Below, piece after piece: positions 13,511-16,190 of a stretch of DNA of 16,190 nucleotides. A model generated the notes under the pieces. That model worked only from the letters and a program-made list of their open reading frames with translations, was not told the origin of the DNA and made no database searches. Position numbers and translations under genes: made by a program. The stretch is from Tepidisphaeraceae bacterium (GTDB lineage: Bacteria; Planctomycetota; Phycisphaerae; Tepidisphaerales; Tepidisphaeraceae). Where the stretch lies: contig JANWHF010000173.1 of NCBI GenBank assembly GCA_025450555.1, positions 1 through 16,190 on the forward strand, written 5' to 3'. The stretch's first letter is position 1, and every line of letters starts with the position of its first letter.

Positions 13511-15223
13511 ATGAAAACCTTTTCCATCGAAACACTGGGATGCCGGGTCAATCACTATGAAAGCCAGCAGATTGCCCAGCTTCTTCGCACGCGAGGCCTG
13601 ATCGAAACGGACGCCCCTTCGGCCGACCTGCGTGTCGTTCATACTTGCAGCGTCACAATGCACGCCGCCCGCGAAAGCCGGCAGTCCGTTCGCCGGGCTG
13701 TTCGCCTTCCGCTGCTCCAACAACGTCCGGATTTTTCAGCAAGTCATCAGCCAGCCTGTGCATCCGCACTATCGCATTCCCACTCCACATCAGTCGAAAG
13801 CAATCAGCCAACTGGTTCGGCCTCCGTCGGCTCACCTAAACACACTGCAATGGAGCCCACTTTCAGCCGGTCCCGCGTTCTGGTTACTGGATGCTGGGCG
13901 ACCAGCGATCAAACTTCCGCCCAAGCAATTCCTGGAGTCAGCGCGGTTCTCGGTCACCATCAAAACATGGCGATGGAACTGGATCGCCTCATCACCGCCT
14001 GGCAACTTGAAGACGCTCGACCCGCCAAAGACCTCCGACTCGTGCCGCTCGATGAACCACCCTCGGCTTATGAGGCCAAGGACATACTCACTGCGTCAGG
14101 GCCGGTGCCAATGGATGATGAAAAGGATAACAAATGGATGATACAGGCTGGGGCTCCGGCAGGCCTACGCACGACCGGTATTAAACCGTCGGCCGCGTTA
14201 CAAGTCAATCAGAATCTCGTTGAATCAGCCCGCTTTTCCATCGGATTAGCGGACCTGCCGGGCACGACTTCGTTGCCGGTTCTCAGTACCCACCAAACTG
14301 GACTCCAGCGCGCTGTCTTGAAGGTCCAGGATGGGTGTGATGCCCATTGCACCTACTGCATCATTCCGCAGCTCCGCCCCCGGCTCTGGAGTAAGCTGAT
14401 CGATCAGGCTGTCGAGGAGGCCAAAGCACTGGTTGCGGCAGGGCACTGCGAGATTGTGCTCACCGGAATCTTTCTGGGAGCCTACGGCCAAGCCACAGCG
14501 CTTCGCCGTCGGCAAGGGGCGTCCGATACGTCGCTCGCCCACCTCGTCGAAGCACTTTGCACCCGCGTCACTGGATTACGCAGATTGCGATTGTCGAGCA
14601 TTGAGCCGGGCGATTTGACGGCCGACTTGCTCGCGGTGCTCAGTTCGCATCACCAGGTGATGCCGCATTTTCATCTGCCTCTTCAGAGTGGGTCCGACCT
14701 GATCCTTCGCCGGATGAATCGCCAATACTCGCGCGATGATTTTCTGCGGATGGTCGAGCGAGTCCGAAAAGCATTCGATCGACCGGCATTGACGACCGAT
14801 GTAGTGGTCGGATTTCCGGGTGAAGACGATGCCGAGTTTGAACAGACGGTCGATCTAGTCAAGGCAGCCGGCTTCATTCACGTTCATGCATTCCCATATT
14901 CACCCAGGCCCGGCACCGCCGCCGCGCGCTGGACCGATCAATTTGTTCATGGTCCAGTAGTCGGTGAGCGACTTCATCGGCTGCAAGAAATCTCACTGGA
15001 TCAGAGCCTTCTCTTTCGAAGGCAGTTTCTCGACCAGGAAGTGGAAATCGTTGTCGAAAGAGAGCGGCCCGGCGACTCAACAGAAGTTCAGGGCAGGCAT
15101 GGTCGATGCGAACGATATTTCGACGTATGGCTGGATGAATCGGCGCCGCTGAGGACCGGCCAAGTGGCGCGCGTGCGAATTACCAACGTCACCAGCCAGC
15201 GAACTTTCGCAAGGTGTGTGTGA
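13511..15223 (+). CDS. mtaB: tRNA t6A37 methylthiotransferase, MtaB type, with insertions
   Basis: A 570-residue radical-SAM enzyme that adds a methylthio group to N6-threonylcarbamoyladenosine-37 of tRNA. The N-terminal auxiliary cluster domain has all three cysteines: Cys11 (ETLGCRVNHYES), Cys46 (VVHTCSVT) and Cys128 (VLVTGCWAT). The radical-SAM motif C-x3-C-x2-C is Cys276, Cys280, Cys283 (DGCDAHCTYC). Core motifs such as LTGIFLGAYG, LRLSSIEPGD, HFHLPLQSGSD and TTDVVVGFPGE follow, and the C-terminal about 65 residues look like a TRAM RNA-binding domain. The family is usually about 430 residues; the excess lies in a Ser/His/Pro-rich stretch (about 67-120) between Cys46 and Cys128, and in an enlarged connector (about 165-262) before the radical-SAM domain. 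The frame is uninterrupted and all catalytic cysteines are kept, so it is probably active. No clear ribosome site precedes the ATG. Confidence 0.9.
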   Translation: MKTFSIETLGCRVNHYESQQIAQLLRTRGLIETDAPSADLRVVHTCSVTMHAARESRQSVRRAVRLPLLQQRPDFSASHQPACASALSHSHSTSVESNQPTGSASVGSPKHTAMEPTFSRSRVLVTGCWATSDQTSAQAIPGVSAVLGHHQNMAMELDRLITAWQLEDARPAKDLRLVPLDEPPSAYEAKDILTASGPVPMDDEKDNKWMIQAGAPAGLRTTGIKPSAALQVNQNLVESARFSIGLADLPGTTSLPVLSTHQTGLQRAVLKVQDGCDAHCTYCIIPQLRPRLWSKLIDQAVEEAKALVAAGHCEIVLTGIFLGAYGQATALRRRQGASDTSLAHLVEALCTRVTGLRRLRLSSIEPGDLTADLLAVLSSHHQVMPHFHLPLQSGSDLILRRMNRQYSRDDFLRMVERVRKAFDRPALTTDVVVGFPGEDDAEFEQTVDLVKAAGFIHVHAFPYSPRPGTAAARWTDQFVHGPVVGERLHRLQEISLDQSLLFRRQFLDQEVEIVVERERPGDSTEVQGRHGRCERYFDVWLDESAPLRTGQVARVRITNVTSQRTFARCV

Positions 15224-15241
15224 TCCAAAAGGACTTCCTCC

Positions 15242-15697
15242 ATGATTGCGGTGGTTCAGCGAGTGACGTCGGCACAGGTTTCAGTGGATGGTGAGGCTGT
15301 TGGGAAAATAGGTGCAGGACTGGTTGTGCTGGTAGCCATCACCCGTAGCGATGGCGAAAGCGATGTGAATTGGATGGCCCGAAAACTCGTGGGCCTGCGC
15401 ATCTTTCGCAACGGCGATAAACATTTCGATTCCAGCATCGAGCAAACCAGCGGAAGCCTGCTGGTGATCAGTAATTTCACGGTGGCGGCGGCGACACGCC
15501 AAGGCAGGCGACCGGGTTTCGATGCTGCCGCAGATCCTCAGACAGGGAAGAAATGGTTCAACGAGTTGATCGTCGCGCTTCGCGCGACGGGGCTGCGCGT
15601 AGAAACCGGCCAGTTCGGCGCGGATATGCAGGTCGAATTAATCAATGACGGACCGGCAACGGTTCTGCTGGATAGCGGGCAAATGTTCAACCCGTAA
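15242..15697 (+). CDS. dtd: D-aminoacyl-tRNA deacylase
   Basis: A 151-residue cytoplasmic Dtd, which hydrolyses D-amino acids (and mischarged glycine) from tRNA. The N terminus MIAVVQRVTSAQVSV is diagnostic. The two active-site motifs are SNFT (77-80), normally SQFT, and NDGPAT (135-140), carrying the Gly137-cisPro138 pair that rejects L-amino acids. The Asn in place of Gln in the first motif is the only deviation; length is typical (about 145-150). AAGGA at 15229-15233 stands 8 nt before the ATG. The gene follows mtaB by 18 bp on the same strand, so the two probably share a transcript devoted to tRNA modification and proofreading. Confidence 0.95.
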   Translation: MIAVVQRVTSAQVSVDGEAVGKIGAGLVVLVAITRSDGESDVNWMARKLVGLRIFRNGDKHFDSSIEQTSGSLLVISNFTVAAATRQGRRPGFDAAADPQTGKKWFNELIVALRATGLRVETGQFGADMQVELINDGPATVLLDSGQMFNP

Positions 15698-15705
15698 TCC
15701 GGCGT

Positions 15706-15990
15706 TTAGTGGGTATTCATTGACACATCACCGGGTGTCGAGGGCGGAACTGAGTCACTAATCGGAGCATCACCTTCGAGCGAAGTCGGCAAAGATGAAC
15801 TGCGCCGCAGACGTCCAGCAAACTCCTCTTGCTGCTTCAGCAATTCGTCCGTGGCAGTGATTAAATCTTTGAATAGTGCCAGCCGGCGCGAGGAATCCGC
15901 CTGGTTTTTGTGAGCCGGCAATTCCTTGCGCCACTCGACCATAGCGCGGCGCGCTTCGGTCAGTAGATTCCGAATGTCTTCCAAACCCAT
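15706..15990 (-). CDS. Small unknown protein, helical
   Basis: A 94-residue protein starting at ATG 15990. Residues 1-66 are mostly charged amphipathic helix (for example TEARRAMVEWRKEL and LITATDELLKQQEEF), suggesting a small coiled coil; residues 67-94 are a Ser/Pro/Asp-rich, probably disordered tail. No signal peptide or membrane helix. I recognise no family. It is convergent with dtd, with 8 bp between stop codons. A hairpin (15999-16019) lies just upstream of its start, and no good ribosome site is visible. A different frame with a TTG start at 16051 overlaps most of it and begins with a hydrophobic segment; I favour the present frame for its ATG start and protein-like composition. Confidence 0.55.
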   Translation of the reverse strand: MGLEDIRNLLTEARRAMVEWRKELPAHKNQADSSRRLALFKDLITATDELLKQQEEFAGRLRRSSSLPTSLEGDAPISDSVPPSTPGDVSMNTH

Positions 15991-15998
15991 AATGCCCC

Positions 15999-16019
15999 GA
16001 TAGCCTCACTAAGGCTATC
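15999..16019 (-). promoter_or_regulatory. Perfect hairpin upstream of the small gene
   Basis: GATAGCCT (15999-16006) and AGGCTATC (16012-16019) form an 8-bp perfect stem with a 5-nt loop, 8 nt before the ATG at 15990. Neither side has a T-run, so it is not an ordinary intrinsic terminator. It may limit translation of the small gene or protect a processed 3' end of the upstream gene. Confidence 0.45.
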
Positions 16020-16079
16020 AAGGCAACGGCTGCAATCAAGAAAGATTTCAAATTGGTCGAGGATTCTTAGTTCGTCGGA

Positions 16080-16190
16080 TCATTTGAACCCACGCCGCCG
16101 CTGCTTGCTGTAGCGCGCCAAGGCATCTTCAATAATGGGGTAAGCAATTTTAGCCGGCTGAATCTCATCGACCTCGACCGCTTTGCCTTC
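16080..16190 (-). CDS. C-terminal 36 codons of an unknown gene
   Basis: An open minus-strand frame enters from the right edge and stops with TGA at 16080-16082. The end of the protein includes VDEIQPAKIAYPIIEDALA (residues 7-25 of the visible part), a helix-like segment with conserved-looking spacing, then a basic tail (SKQRRRGFK). The composition looks like real coding sequence, but I cannot name the family from so short a piece. The small gene 15706-15990 follows it by 89 bp on the same strand and could be co-transcribed. Confidence 0.6.
   Translation of the reverse strand, partial: EGKAVEVDEIQPAKIAYPIIEDALARYSKQRRRGFK

Overview
The window looks like ordinary chromosomal DNA of a Gram-negative-type bacterium with mid-50s GC. 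My best guess is a Planctomycetota member, possibly Phycisphaerae. That rests on protein style: a PilM/PilN fusion with two lineage-looking partner proteins, an ArsR-type repressor ending in a Cys-Cys motif, and a compact Psd/PssA pair. There is no rRNA gene or other taxonomic marker. I see no insertion sequence, prophage, CRISPR array or tRNA gene.

Layout. 1-143 (-) is the 5' end of a MutT-type Nudix gene that runs off the left edge. 144-520 holds no convincing protein gene, but it carries a near-consensus plus-strand promoter, four consecutive hairpins and a strong intrinsic terminator, which together suggest a small RNA of about 120 nt. 521-1552 (-) is a PiT phosphate transporter, divergent from an ArsR-type repressor (1664-1978, +), with an operator-like palindrome between them. 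2036-2437 (-) is holo-ACP synthase, divergent from glutamine synthetase type I (2589-4001, +). 4013-4999 (-) is a sulfotransferase.

5235-7871 (-) is a likely operon, psd, then pssA, then an unknown DUF6414-like gene. The first two make phosphatidylserine and decarboxylate it to phosphatidylethanolamine. 8032-13185 (-) is a three-gene operon that starts with a 722-residue fusion of PilM (actin-like ATPase) to a PilN-like membrane segment and extracytoplasmic domain. Two single-pass membrane proteins of unknown family follow, and a strong hairpin terminator closes the operon. It looks like the inner-membrane platform of a type IV pilus or type II secretion-like machine, with no secretin, ATPase or pilin in view.

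13186-13510 is a divergent intergenic region with several inverted repeats. 13511-15223 (+) encodes an MtaB-type tRNA methylthiotransferase with unusual insertions, followed by dtd (15242-15697, +), a D-aminoacyl-tRNA deacylase; the pair forms a tRNA-modification and quality-control unit. The right end has a small unknown minus-strand gene and the last 36 codons of another.

The most interesting items are the candidate small RNA at about 350-472, the PilM-PilN fusion operon with two unrecognised partners, the DUF6414-like gene coupled to phospholipid synthesis, and the enlarged MtaB. All promoters, operators and RNA structures were read by eye; no folding, homology search or expression data were available.
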